From Panacibacter microcysteis (GTDB lineage Bacteria; Bacteroidota; Bacteroidia; Chitinophagales; Chitinophagaceae), in the NCBI RefSeq assembly GCF_015831355.1, contig NZ_JADWYR010000001.1, forward strand, positions 930,001 through 994,000: a DNA stretch of 64,000 bases, in the 5' to 3' direction. The translations under genes were made by a program, and so were the position numbers. The number at the start of each line of letters is the position of its first letter. Positions within the stretch are counted from its first letter, which is position 1. The notes beneath the pieces are model-generated. The model had not been told where the DNA came from and made no database searches. It saw only the letters and a program-made list of their open reading frames with translations. Shown one piece after another: positions 25,639 to 33,012 of the stretch.

Positions 25639-25770
25639 AAATTTACGTAATGCAGCGTTAAGCAGCGAAGATGATGCGTAATGTTATACTGTAATTCACA
25701 AGTCTTCGGTGAATATTTATTCTACAGCCACATGTATGACTTCTTCGCTGTAGCGTAATGCAGTAAATTT
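25639..25770. repeat. Imperfect inverted repeat of about 130 bp
   Basis: Outer arms AAATTTAC (25639-25646) and GTAAATTT (25763-25770) and inner arms CAGCGAAGA (25663-25671) and TCTTCGCTG (25742-25750) are complementary. GTAATGCAG occurs as a direct repeat in both halves. Confidence 0.45.
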
Positions 25771-25867
25771 TAGCCGGTTTTTCCGCAGCCTTGATCTTTT
25801 TTGTTACCTGTTTGCATCAAGGCAAAAAAGTAAATACGCTGCTGGTGAAGACAAAGGTTTTTTTTAC

Positions 25868-25997
25868 GAAGCTGTTACCGATTCTTTTGTCCCGACACAA
25901 AAGAACCGACTAGTCAGTTGCACCAGCATCATGCGGAATAACAGCTTTGTTGCTTGAAACAAATTATCTCACGTTTGCCGTTTCACGTCTCACGACA
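25868..25997 (-). repeat. Heptamer composite module, copy B
   Basis: On the minus strand: four heptamers (25968-25995), a T-rich spacer, the core CCGCATGATGCTGGTGCAAC, GACTAGTC, and the GGTTCTTTTGTG hairpin. The order and direction equal copy A, with which it shares most of the hairpin and core. Confidence 0.7.
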
Positions 25998-26105
25998 ATC
26001 ATTGATCCTTTTTCAATTCGAGGCAAAAAAGTAAATACGCTGCTGGTGAAGACAAAGGCTTGTTTCTGCGAAACTGCAGAGTCTCGACTAATCTTTGTGA
26101 CAAAA

Positions 26106-27545
26106 TTATCCAGGTAATTTTTGCTGCTTCTTTTTAAAATACCAGTAAAGCGGAATACCACTGGCAGTGAGTACAAGGCCAAATACCGAATTCATGATGT
26201 GTGTTTTACCGGAAGTATAATTGCTGATGTCATTATACAAAATCATCACCAGGTAGAAAGCATTGAACAGCAATACCAGTAATGGCATCCATGGATACAG
26301 CCAAACTTTGTAAGGCCGTTCTGCGGCCGGCATTTTTTTTCGTAAAATAAATAAACCCGCAATAAGCATCAGGTTAAATACCCATACTATAAATATGTAC
26401 ATATCAGCCAGGATATTAAAGCTGCCGCTGATCACCATACAAATCATCCAGGCAAGATGCAGCATTATTGCGTTGCCGGGTGTTTTAAAACGTGGATGAA
26501 TTATTCCCGCCCAGGTAAAAAAGGCGTGGTTGTTTGCCATAGCGAATGTTAACCTGGGAGCACTAAGTATAGTCGTATTAGTTGGGCCAAGTACCGATAA
26601 GCAGATCAGCAATGCTATAATACCACCGCCAATTGCGCCAAACGCTTTGCGTGCTGCATCAGAGGCTACCATTTGAGAAGATGCCATATCGCCCACAGGT
26701 AAAATATACATCATGGCTGCGGTGATCAGCATGTATATTATCATACAAACAAAAAGACCCAATATCAAACTTCCCGGAAGCGTTTTACCAGGATTCTTTA
26801 CTTCACCTGCCATGTATACGATCATATATGCACCGTCATAAGCCTGTAAAGCGCCATTACATGCTGCCACCATGGCAACTACCAATGCAAAGCCGGCCGG
26901 CATCAATGCTGGTGTAGCGGTAATCAAATTGTCTACACTGCCCTTCCCTGAAAAGCATAGGCCACCGACCAGGAGTATTATGGCGAGTACTTTGGCAACC
27001 GTAAAAATAACCTGAACAGCACCACTCAATTTTGTGCTTCTGTAAGCTATAAAGGAACCGATGATGAGTAATAGGATGGTAAATGTTTTAACACCCGCAT
27101 CTTCGAGTGGCAATATGTCTCCGATCAATGGAATATGTATGGCAACCGACTGTTCTGTTTCTGTAGAAAAACGCGGCAACTTAAAAAAATACTGCACGTA
27201 CTGTGCACAGATAAAGGTTATTCCCGCACCAGATGCTGTATTGATCACCGCGAAATTTGCCCAGCCATACAGGTAAGCCCAGAAATCGTTGTACATCGTT
27301 TTCATAAAAACGTACTGTCCGCCGGTAGCGGGCATCATTGCACCAACTTCTGCAATAACCATAATGGCAAAGATGGAAAACACCCCTGCAATAACCCATG
27401 TAACCAGTACCAGCAGCGGCGATCCCAGCAGGCCGGCCATTTCAGCGGGCCGCATGAATATGCCCGATCCTATTACGCCGCTTATTACAATAGAGATAGC
27501 AGTAGTAAAGCCTATGGTACGGTTAAAAGAATGTTTGTCACTCAT
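26106..27545 (-). CDS. APC-superfamily amino acid permease
   Basis: A 479-residue inner-membrane transporter with about 12 helices. The opening FTTAISIVISGVIGSGIFMRPAEMAGLLGSP carries the GSGIF motif of amino acid/polyamine/organocation permeases, and the middle helix ALQAYDGAYMIVYMAGEVKNPGK is typical of the LAT/YfnA-like branch. It is 9 bp after the Rieske oxygenase gene, so the two are translated from one transcript, and it may import that enzyme's substrate (inference). Confidence 0.88.
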   Translation of the reverse strand: MSDKHSFNRTIGFTTAISIVISGVIGSGIFMRPAEMAGLLGSPLLVLVTWVIAGVFSIFAIMVIAEVGAMMPATGGQYVFMKTMYNDFWAYLYGWANFAVINTASGAGITFICAQYVQYFFKLPRFSTETEQSVAIHIPLIGDILPLEDAGVKTFTILLLIIGSFIAYRSTKLSGAVQVIFTVAKVLAIILLVGGLCFSGKGSVDNLITATPALMPAGFALVVAMVAACNGALQAYDGAYMIVYMAGEVKNPGKTLPGSLILGLFVCMIIYMLITAAMMYILPVGDMASSQMVASDAARKAFGAIGGGIIALLICLSVLGPTNTTILSAPRLTFAMANNHAFFTWAGIIHPRFKTPGNAIMLHLAWMICMVISGSFNILADMYIFIVWVFNLMLIAGLFILRKKMPAAERPYKVWLYPWMPLLVLLFNAFYLVMILYNDISNYTSGKTHIMNSVFGLVLTASGIPLYWYFKKKQQKLPG

Positions 27546-27554
27546 CGTGCTTTA

Positions 27555-28637
27555 TTATTGAATAAACGTTGCGATAAGCGAGTGAAAATGGTGTGTGCCC
27601 TGCTCCCTGTTGGGTGAATACCTGCCATGCGTATAGAACCTTGAGCGAATACCTTTTTGTACATTTTCCACTACTTCCTCATCTTCCAGTTCAACTGTAT
27701 CCAACCCGGAACCGGCTCCTGTATTAAGTTTACTTTCATCGAATACGTAAGTAAGAAAAGAGACTTTCGTTTCATTTATACCCAATGGCTGTACAATATT
27801 CAGTGACAAACCCCAGGGATAAAAATTAAACATCATATTCGGGAATGTCCAAAAATAATATGCTGCAACATCTTTACCATAATCTGGTGAATCAACAGGA
27901 AGGTTAAAACATACATCGCCTTTTTTGCCAATACCCAACTGTAGATTGCAATACCTGAAAACTTCTGTCGTGTATTCCCCGAAATCAAGTACTGCGTTTA
28001 AGCCGGCGTGTACAAAAGGAATATGAAAACCTTCCAGGTAGTTCTCGCAATACAAAGCCCAGTTAGCCTTTACGTGGTAATCTTTTGAAAGGTCTGCACG
28101 ATAAACCAGCCGGTCCATCGGCAGCCAGCCAACACGATCAACCATTTCTTTGAAAAATATTGCTGCTGGCGCAACCGGCTGAAGGGATGTAAACAAAAGG
28201 CTGCCCCATTGAAACAGGGAAAGGTTGTGCAGGTTGTCGGCCTGGCCCGGGAAATCTTCTACTTCTTTAAACTCAGGCATGGATATAAATTTTCCATCCA
28301 GCGAGAACAGGCGCCCATGATATTTGCAACGTAACTGGTTTAGTTTACATGCTTCGTAAACAACGAGGTTACCCCGATGCGTACATACATTACTCATACA
28401 ATGCAATGCACCCTCTTTGTCTTTTACGAGTAACAAAGGTTCATCAAGGTACTGTTCTAATAAGGTAAATGGGTATGCTGATCCATTTTCATTCACCAGC
28501 CCGGTATCTCCTATGAACTGCCATGATGGTGCAAATATCTTTTCCTTTGCATCGACAAAGTATTTGCTGCTTGTGTAAAAGTCTGTATGAATCGTTTTGG
28601 CTTTGGCAATATTGGGGTCAATAAAAAAAGAAGTCAT
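27555..28637 (-). CDS. Rieske non-heme iron oxygenase, alpha subunit
   Basis: 360 residues. The amino-terminal Rieske [2Fe-2S] domain has CTHRG (Cys85, His87) and CKYHG (Cys104, His107). The C-terminal catalytic domain carries the mononuclear iron site ENYLEGFHIPFVHAGL with His205 and His210. This resembles the choline monooxygenase/CntA-like group, which oxidises quaternary amines or similar compounds. No reductase or ferredoxin gene is adjacent, so electrons must come from elsewhere. The longest frame begins at TTG two codons earlier; ATG at 28637 is better. The permease gene follows after 9 bp. Confidence 0.87.
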   Translation of the reverse strand: MTSFFIDPNIAKAKTIHTDFYTSSKYFVDAKEKIFAPSWQFIGDTGLVNENGSAYPFTLLEQYLDEPLLLVKDKEGALHCMSNVCTHRGNLVVYEACKLNQLRCKYHGRLFSLDGKFISMPEFKEVEDFPGQADNLHNLSLFQWGSLLFTSLQPVAPAAIFFKEMVDRVGWLPMDRLVYRADLSKDYHVKANWALYCENYLEGFHIPFVHAGLNAVLDFGEYTTEVFRYCNLQLGIGKKGDVCFNLPVDSPDYGKDVAAYYFWTFPNMMFNFYPWGLSLNIVQPLGINETKVSFLTYVFDESKLNTGAGSGLDTVELEDEEVVENVQKGIRSRFYTHGRYSPNREQGTHHFHSLIATFIQ

Positions 28638-28699
28638 AAGCAAAAAGCAATTTTTTTAAAGTTATCGTTTTTGAGTCTTATTGCATGAAGAGATAATAG

Positions 28700-28840
28700 A
28701 CGTGAAACGTGAGACGTGAGAGGTGAAACGTGAGATTATTTTTGTTTAGGCAACACAACCGTTATCCCGCATCGTGCTGATGCAACTGGCAATTTGGTTC
28801 TTTTTTGCCAGGCCAAAAGAAAGAGAAACAATTTTGAAGA
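28700..28840 (+). repeat. Heptamer composite module, copy C
   Basis: Five 7-bp units (ACGTGAA, ACGTGAG, ACGTGAG, AGGTGAA, ACGTGAG; 28700-28734), then ATTATTTTTGTTT, the core CCGCATCGTGCTGATGCAAC (28767-28786), and a degenerate GGTTCTTTTTTGCC...AAAAGAAA hairpin. Confidence 0.7.
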
Positions 28841-28938
28841 AACAGATCACTCTATGAATGGAAGCATATTTACTGCCCTCACAAAACTATTTACTGAAAC
28901 GCAACAAGGCCGCACCCTTGCTGCATACAGAACCAACC

Positions 28939-28984
28939 GTATAAGTGAGTGACACAACAGGCGATGATAGTAGCAATGCCGTTG
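28939..28984 (+). repeat. Family-1 intergenic repeat, copy 8 (forward)
   Basis: The core GTATAAGTGAGTGACACAAC (28939-28958) has one change from the TCACTCAC sub-type and is followed by AGGCGATGATAGTAGCAATG and CCG. Confidence 0.75.
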
Positions 28985-28990
28985 GCCACT

Positions 28991-29018
28991 TAAAAAAAAC
29001 CGGTTGATTAACAACCGG
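28991..29018 (-). terminator. Rho-independent terminator of the FG-GAP lipoprotein gene
   Basis: CCGGTTG (29000-29006) pairs with CAACCGG (29012-29018). On the minus strand a run of eight T follows directly. Confidence 0.8.
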
Positions 29019-29047
29019 CCCTGAAAAAAAATAAGCGTTTACTTCAG

Positions 29048-32000
29048 TTATTGTATTACTCGTTTTTCGCCTTTTTTATTTACTGCTTCTACTTTTTGCA
29101 CCTGTTTATTTACTACCATAAAATTTGATGACTGTGATAAAAAAGAAGAGCCGTAATAAATTTCCTGCTTTCTTTTTTTGCCTGTCTGCAGCGTGAGGAT
29201 AAAATAAGCATCATCTTTTTGCGGCGTGATGATGACGGAAGTATCACGTTTTTGGAAGACTTTCATTACATCCCTGTTTTGCGAGGCAGCCAGCAAATAC
29301 GTATTGTGTGCTGCACGTAGTTTTATAAGCGCTTTACCATCTCCGGGCAGGTAAAAACCACTATGCAGTATAGACTGCGGTAAAAAATTTCCTTTACCAT
29401 CACCCAGTAACACAAGGCCATCCAGGGCATCGTACCGGCCATTGGTTACTTCTGTGCCATAGTCGTTGGTTGCTGCGATAATATCTAGATTGCCGTCGTT
29501 ATTAATATCTTCTGCTACCATGGCATTGAGTGGTGCAACCTGTGCTATTAAAGGCAGTGCCGTTAGCGTAAACCTGCCGCCTCCCTTGTTTTCGATATAG
29601 CTGCTGCTGAAATTGTTGGCTTCGAAGATTGATGCATCTTTTAATGTATCGGGAGAAAATATTCTGGAAAAGTCCGCCTCTCCAAAAGACTTGTACGAAA
29701 GGAATTTTTTCTTGAGGGATGGTAGTGCATCAACAATATCATCCCGGTTTTGCGCGGTGAATTCACCGGGTTTGCCGTTCTGGTCCTTGAGGTAAACGGT
29801 AGGTATGGCATCGAAGATACCGTTCTTGTCAAAGTCTTTACCATACACTCTTACAGGGTGATCGTGGCTGGCGCGGTAGAAAGAATTTTTACCAAGGTTA
29901 CCGGTTATATAATCGACATCACCATCGTTGTCGAAATCGCCAGCTGTAATGCTTGTCCACCAGCCAATTTCATCTGCAATACCACTTTGCTTTGTAACGT
30001 TTTCGAATTTGCCGCTGTTGTTTTTAAAAAAGGTAACTGGCATAAACTCGCCTGCAAGTACAAGATCTGTAAAACCATCATTGTCAAAATCGGTAAAGAG
30101 TGCATCGCAGACAAGACCGATATTTTCGAGGCCTTTTGCAACCTGTGCCGTTACATCTGTAAACTTTACAGCGCCTGGTTTGGAATCGTTTCTAAGCAGC
30201 ACAGAGCTTACCGGTTTCGGATATTGACCAGGTAATACCCTGCCGCCCACAAACAGATCAAGATCTCCATCGTTATCATAGTCCAGCGCCCTTACACAGC
30301 TTTTGCTGGTGTAGTTTTCCGGCAATGCCAACGTATCTATAGCAAAGTTGCCGCCGCCATTATTGATGTACAGGCGGTCCTGGTAATTTTTAGAATTTGC
30401 CTCAAACTCGTTGCTTCCATTGGCGCAGTAGAGATCAACATCGCCGTCGTTGTCTGCATCAAACAACAGTAAACCCATGTTTTCGGGTCTCCTGGAACCT
30501 TTCCATGTAAGCAACGGCAGTTCTTTGGAAGTGAACCTGCCATCTTTTTGCTGCAGGAAAAACATGCCCGGGTTATCGCCCGTGCCGCCTGTAAAAATAT
30601 CATCGAGCCAATTGCCATCTACATCGGCGGCGGCAAGACCAGGGCCGTACTGCGATAGTTTGTGGGGCAGCAAACGCTCTTTATTAAAATCAATTACATC
30701 CATTTCTTTGTGCATGTAATTAACGCCTGATGAAACGGTGATGTCTGTAAAGGCGCTGCTGCTGGTGGTAGCGGGCACATACCAGTTATCTGCAATATTG
30801 GCGTTTTTGATATCTGCATTGATACGCTGGTTGGTATTCACACGTTGCATAACCTGCTTTGTATTATTGGGCCAGCGTATAATAACGGAATCAGCAACAT
30901 CTAGTGTATCCATACCAAAGAAGGCCTTTGTATCTACAGACGACAGGTAGCCCCTGTATGGATTGTTTTCATACACCTGCTTTATTCCACCGGCGTATAC
31001 CTCAACCCATGCGCCAATGCCGTGTACGTTCTTTGCATCACCTTTAAAATTGATTTCGAGAAAATTTGCCCTGGTAGTTTTATCTGTATTGGTAGTGTTG
31101 ATGTAAACACTGGCAACCTCATTAATGTTATTGATCACATAATCAAGATCTCCGTCCCTGTCGAGATCTGCATATACAGCCCCGTTGGAGAAAGAAGGTT
31201 CATCGAGGCCCCATTGTGCGGAATAGTTTTCAAACTTCAGGTTGCCAAAATTTTTAAACCCATAGTTGGGAATTTTGATCTGTGGTATTTCTGCCATCAA
31301 CATTTCTTTACTGGCAATGTTTGCAGCTTTTGCACGGAATGCAGCAAAATCGTGGTCGGTAACATCTCTCGGGTAGCCATTGGTGATAATGATGTCTTTA
31401 TTGCCGTCATTGTCAAAATCTGCAATGGATGGATTCCAGCTCCAGTCAGTTTCTGCTACGCCCGCAAGAAAGCTGATATCGCCAAAAACCGGTTCGCCAA
31501 CAGAATCGTTGGCATTTACTGTGGGCCCCATATTCAGTTGCAACGTGTTCCTTACATATTGTAACATCACCGGGCCATAATACATGTTCTGGTAAATAAA
31601 ATAATTGTTACCGCTCATGTTCTTTTTCTTGCGGTAGTTATCTTCCGGGTTCATGTCTACCGCAATAATATCCTGCAGGCCGTCATTATTAATATCGCCA
31701 ACATCGTTACCCATAGCGTTTTGTGATGTATGCTTGAATACCTGCTTTATTTTATTGGAGAATGTACCGTTTTTGTTGTTGATGAAAAGGTAATCGCTCG
31801 TAAAAAAATCATTCGTAATATAAATATCTTTCCAGCCATCCTGGTTTATATCTGTGATGGCTATACCAAGGCCATAACCACTTTCTTTGATGCCTGCTTC
31901 TTTGGAAACATCTGTAAATACAGGGTGCTTCAGTGTTTCACTCCAATCGTTACGGAAGAGTTTATCTGCATCAGAAGAGTCTTTTTTTCTTTCGTCGCTA

Positions 32001-32629
32001 AATTTCGACGCATCTCTTTTAGCAAGTTTCGTGGTAAGCAGGTACATGTCGAGATCGCCATCATTGTCATAATCAAAGAATGCAGCATGCACAGATAAGC
32101 CGGTGTCTGCAATACCATATTCTGCCGCCATTTCTTTAAATACGGGAACGTTGTTTTTATTCAATCCCTGGTTGATGTAGAGCAGGTTCTTACGCTCGTC
32201 AGGGTTTGTCCGGATGGTATTGGTAACATAAATATCATCCAGCCCGTCATTGTTGATATCAATTACAGACGCTGCATTAGCCCACCTGTGTTCGCCGGTA
32301 ACTTTTGCTTCTTCGGTTACATCTTTAAAAGAAAGATCGCCCTGGTTGAGGTATAGCTTGTTGGAGGTAGTGCTGGCTGTAAAATACAGGTCGGGCAGGC
32401 TGTCTTTGTTAAAATCGCCCACCGCCACACCGCCGCCATTGTAAAGAAATTCCATATCGATGGGGTTAATGGAATCATTTTCTTTAATGGTATTTACAAA
32501 GTCTATTTTGGTAACGTTGGGCGATAGCTTTACAAACAATGTATCGCTATGCTGGTTGCAGGCAACCAACGAACCTGCAACAATGAAGAGGGTTAATAAT
32601 TTTGACACTGGCAAACACCTGGTAAACAT
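29048..32629 (-). CDS. FG-GAP/VCBS repeat and ASPIC-UnbV domain lipoprotein
   Basis: 1,193 residues with a lipoprotein signal (SLVAC, Cys24). The body is made of repeated calcium-binding-like blades such as DFNKDSLPDLYF, DINNDGLDDIYV, DYDNDGDLDMYL and DFDNDGNKDIII, which would fold into two beta-propellers. In the middle an ASPIC/UnbV module is seen (FKGDAKNVHGIGAWVEVYAGG, then VIIRWPNNTKQVMQRV). This CRTAC1-like family is common and multi-copy in Bacteroidota and is thought to act outside the cell in binding, perhaps of glycans or proteins. No SusC/SusD pair is adjacent. Function is not known. A terminator follows. Confidence 0.83.
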   Translation of the reverse strand: MFTRCLPVSKLLTLFIVAGSLVACNQHSDTLFVKLSPNVTKIDFVNTIKENDSINPIDMEFLYNGGGVAVGDFNKDSLPDLYFTASTTSNKLYLNQGDLSFKDVTEEAKVTGEHRWANAASVIDINNDGLDDIYVTNTIRTNPDERKNLLYINQGLNKNNVPVFKEMAAEYGIADTGLSVHAAFFDYDNDGDLDMYLLTTKLAKRDASKFSDERKKDSSDADKLFRNDWSETLKHPVFTDVSKEAGIKESGYGLGIAITDINQDGWKDIYITNDFFTSDYLFINNKNGTFSNKIKQVFKHTSQNAMGNDVGDINNDGLQDIIAVDMNPEDNYRKKKNMSGNNYFIYQNMYYGPVMLQYVRNTLQLNMGPTVNANDSVGEPVFGDISFLAGVAETDWSWNPSIADFDNDGNKDIIITNGYPRDVTDHDFAAFRAKAANIASKEMLMAEIPQIKIPNYGFKNFGNLKFENYSAQWGLDEPSFSNGAVYADLDRDGDLDYVINNINEVASVYINTTNTDKTTRANFLEINFKGDAKNVHGIGAWVEVYAGGIKQVYENNPYRGYLSSVDTKAFFGMDTLDVADSVIIRWPNNTKQVMQRVNTNQRINADIKNANIADNWYVPATTSSSAFTDITVSSGVNYMHKEMDVIDFNKERLLPHKLSQYGPGLAAADVDGNWLDDIFTGGTGDNPGMFFLQQKDGRFTSKELPLLTWKGSRRPENMGLLLFDADNDGDVDLYCANGSNEFEANSKNYQDRLYINNGGGNFAIDTLALPENYTSKSCVRALDYDNDGDLDLFVGGRVLPGQYPKPVSSVLLRNDSKPGAVKFTDVTAQVAKGLENIGLVCDALFTDFDNDGFTDLVLAGEFMPVTFFKNNSGKFENVTKQSGIADEIGWWTSITAGDFDNDGDVDYITGNLGKNSFYRASHDHPVRVYGKDFDKNGIFDAIPTVYLKDQNGKPGEFTAQNRDDIVDALPSLKKKFLSYKSFGEADFSRIFSPDTLKDASIFEANNFSSSYIENKGGGRFTLTALPLIAQVAPLNAMVAEDINNDGNLDIIAATNDYGTEVTNGRYDALDGLVLLGDGKGNFLPQSILHSGFYLPGDGKALIKLRAAHNTYLLAASQNRDVMKVFQKRDTSVIITPQKDDAYFILTLQTGKKRKQEIYYGSSFLSQSSNFMVVNKQVQKVEAVNKKGEKRVIQ

Positions 32630-32733
32630 CTGTAGAAAAATTTTGCATGAAAACTAAGTAATTGTTCTCTTCTCTGCTGATATTTTTTTCAGGAGCCTTG
32701 CCATGCTCGCATAGCTGCCAAAAGTTATACAGA

Positions 32734-32782
32734 TTAACGGATTGCGACGCAAGGGACGATGCCATGAAATACCACTGCCGGT
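32734..32782 (+). repeat. Family-1 intergenic repeat, copy 9 (forward, partial core)
   Basis: Only TTGCGACGCAAG of the core is kept, but the right part GATGCCATGAAATACCACTG and CCGG is excellent and matches copies 11 and 12. Confidence 0.6.
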
Positions 32783-32879
32783 ATTAAAATTTCCTGAAAC
32801 TTTTGATGTCGCAATTTTTTGTTACAAGGCGCAGCTTGTTTTTTGCCCGTAGCTGTGCTGCCGGTTATTTTTTTGTACC

Positions 32880-32926
32880 AGGCACTTGTGCAGGCATGAA
32901 GCACCTGTTGCGTCGCACACTTGTAC
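32880..32926 (-). repeat. Family-1 intergenic repeat, copy 10 (reverse)
   Basis: The core GTTGCGTCGCACACTTGTAC at 32907-32926 is of the intermediate type; the left flank GGCATGAAGCACCT is degenerate. Confidence 0.75.
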
Positions 32927-33012
32927 GGCAGCAACTTTATTGAGCAGGTGCGAAGAACTGAGCGAAGGTTTTATCATCAGCCGTGCCTAACAGATTTTCA
33001 TGGCACAACCGC

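Larger units (their letters stand above)
25193..26105. other. 913-bp non-coding stretch dense in repeats
   Basis: It holds one family-1 copy (25259-25306), two copies of the heptamer module (25411-25572 and 25868-25997) and, between them, imperfect inverted and direct repeats. A 26-bp match (AAAAAAGTAAATACGCTGCT and following) occurs near 25827 and 26025. Short reading frames here overlap the repeats and do not look real. Confidence 0.7.
28638..29047. other. 410-bp gap with heptamer module and family-1 repeat
   Basis: It contains heptamer module copy C (28700-28840), family-1 copy 8 (28939-28984) and the terminator of the FG-GAP lipoprotein gene (28991-29018). No coding frame is seen. Confidence 0.7.
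32630..33012. other. 383-bp gap with two family-1 repeats
   Basis: A degenerate forward copy (32734-32782) and a reverse copy (32880-32926) lie between the FG-GAP lipoprotein start and the GH116-like stop. Their CCGG ends face inward, opposite to the pairs near 7.3 and 19 kb. Confidence 0.6.
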
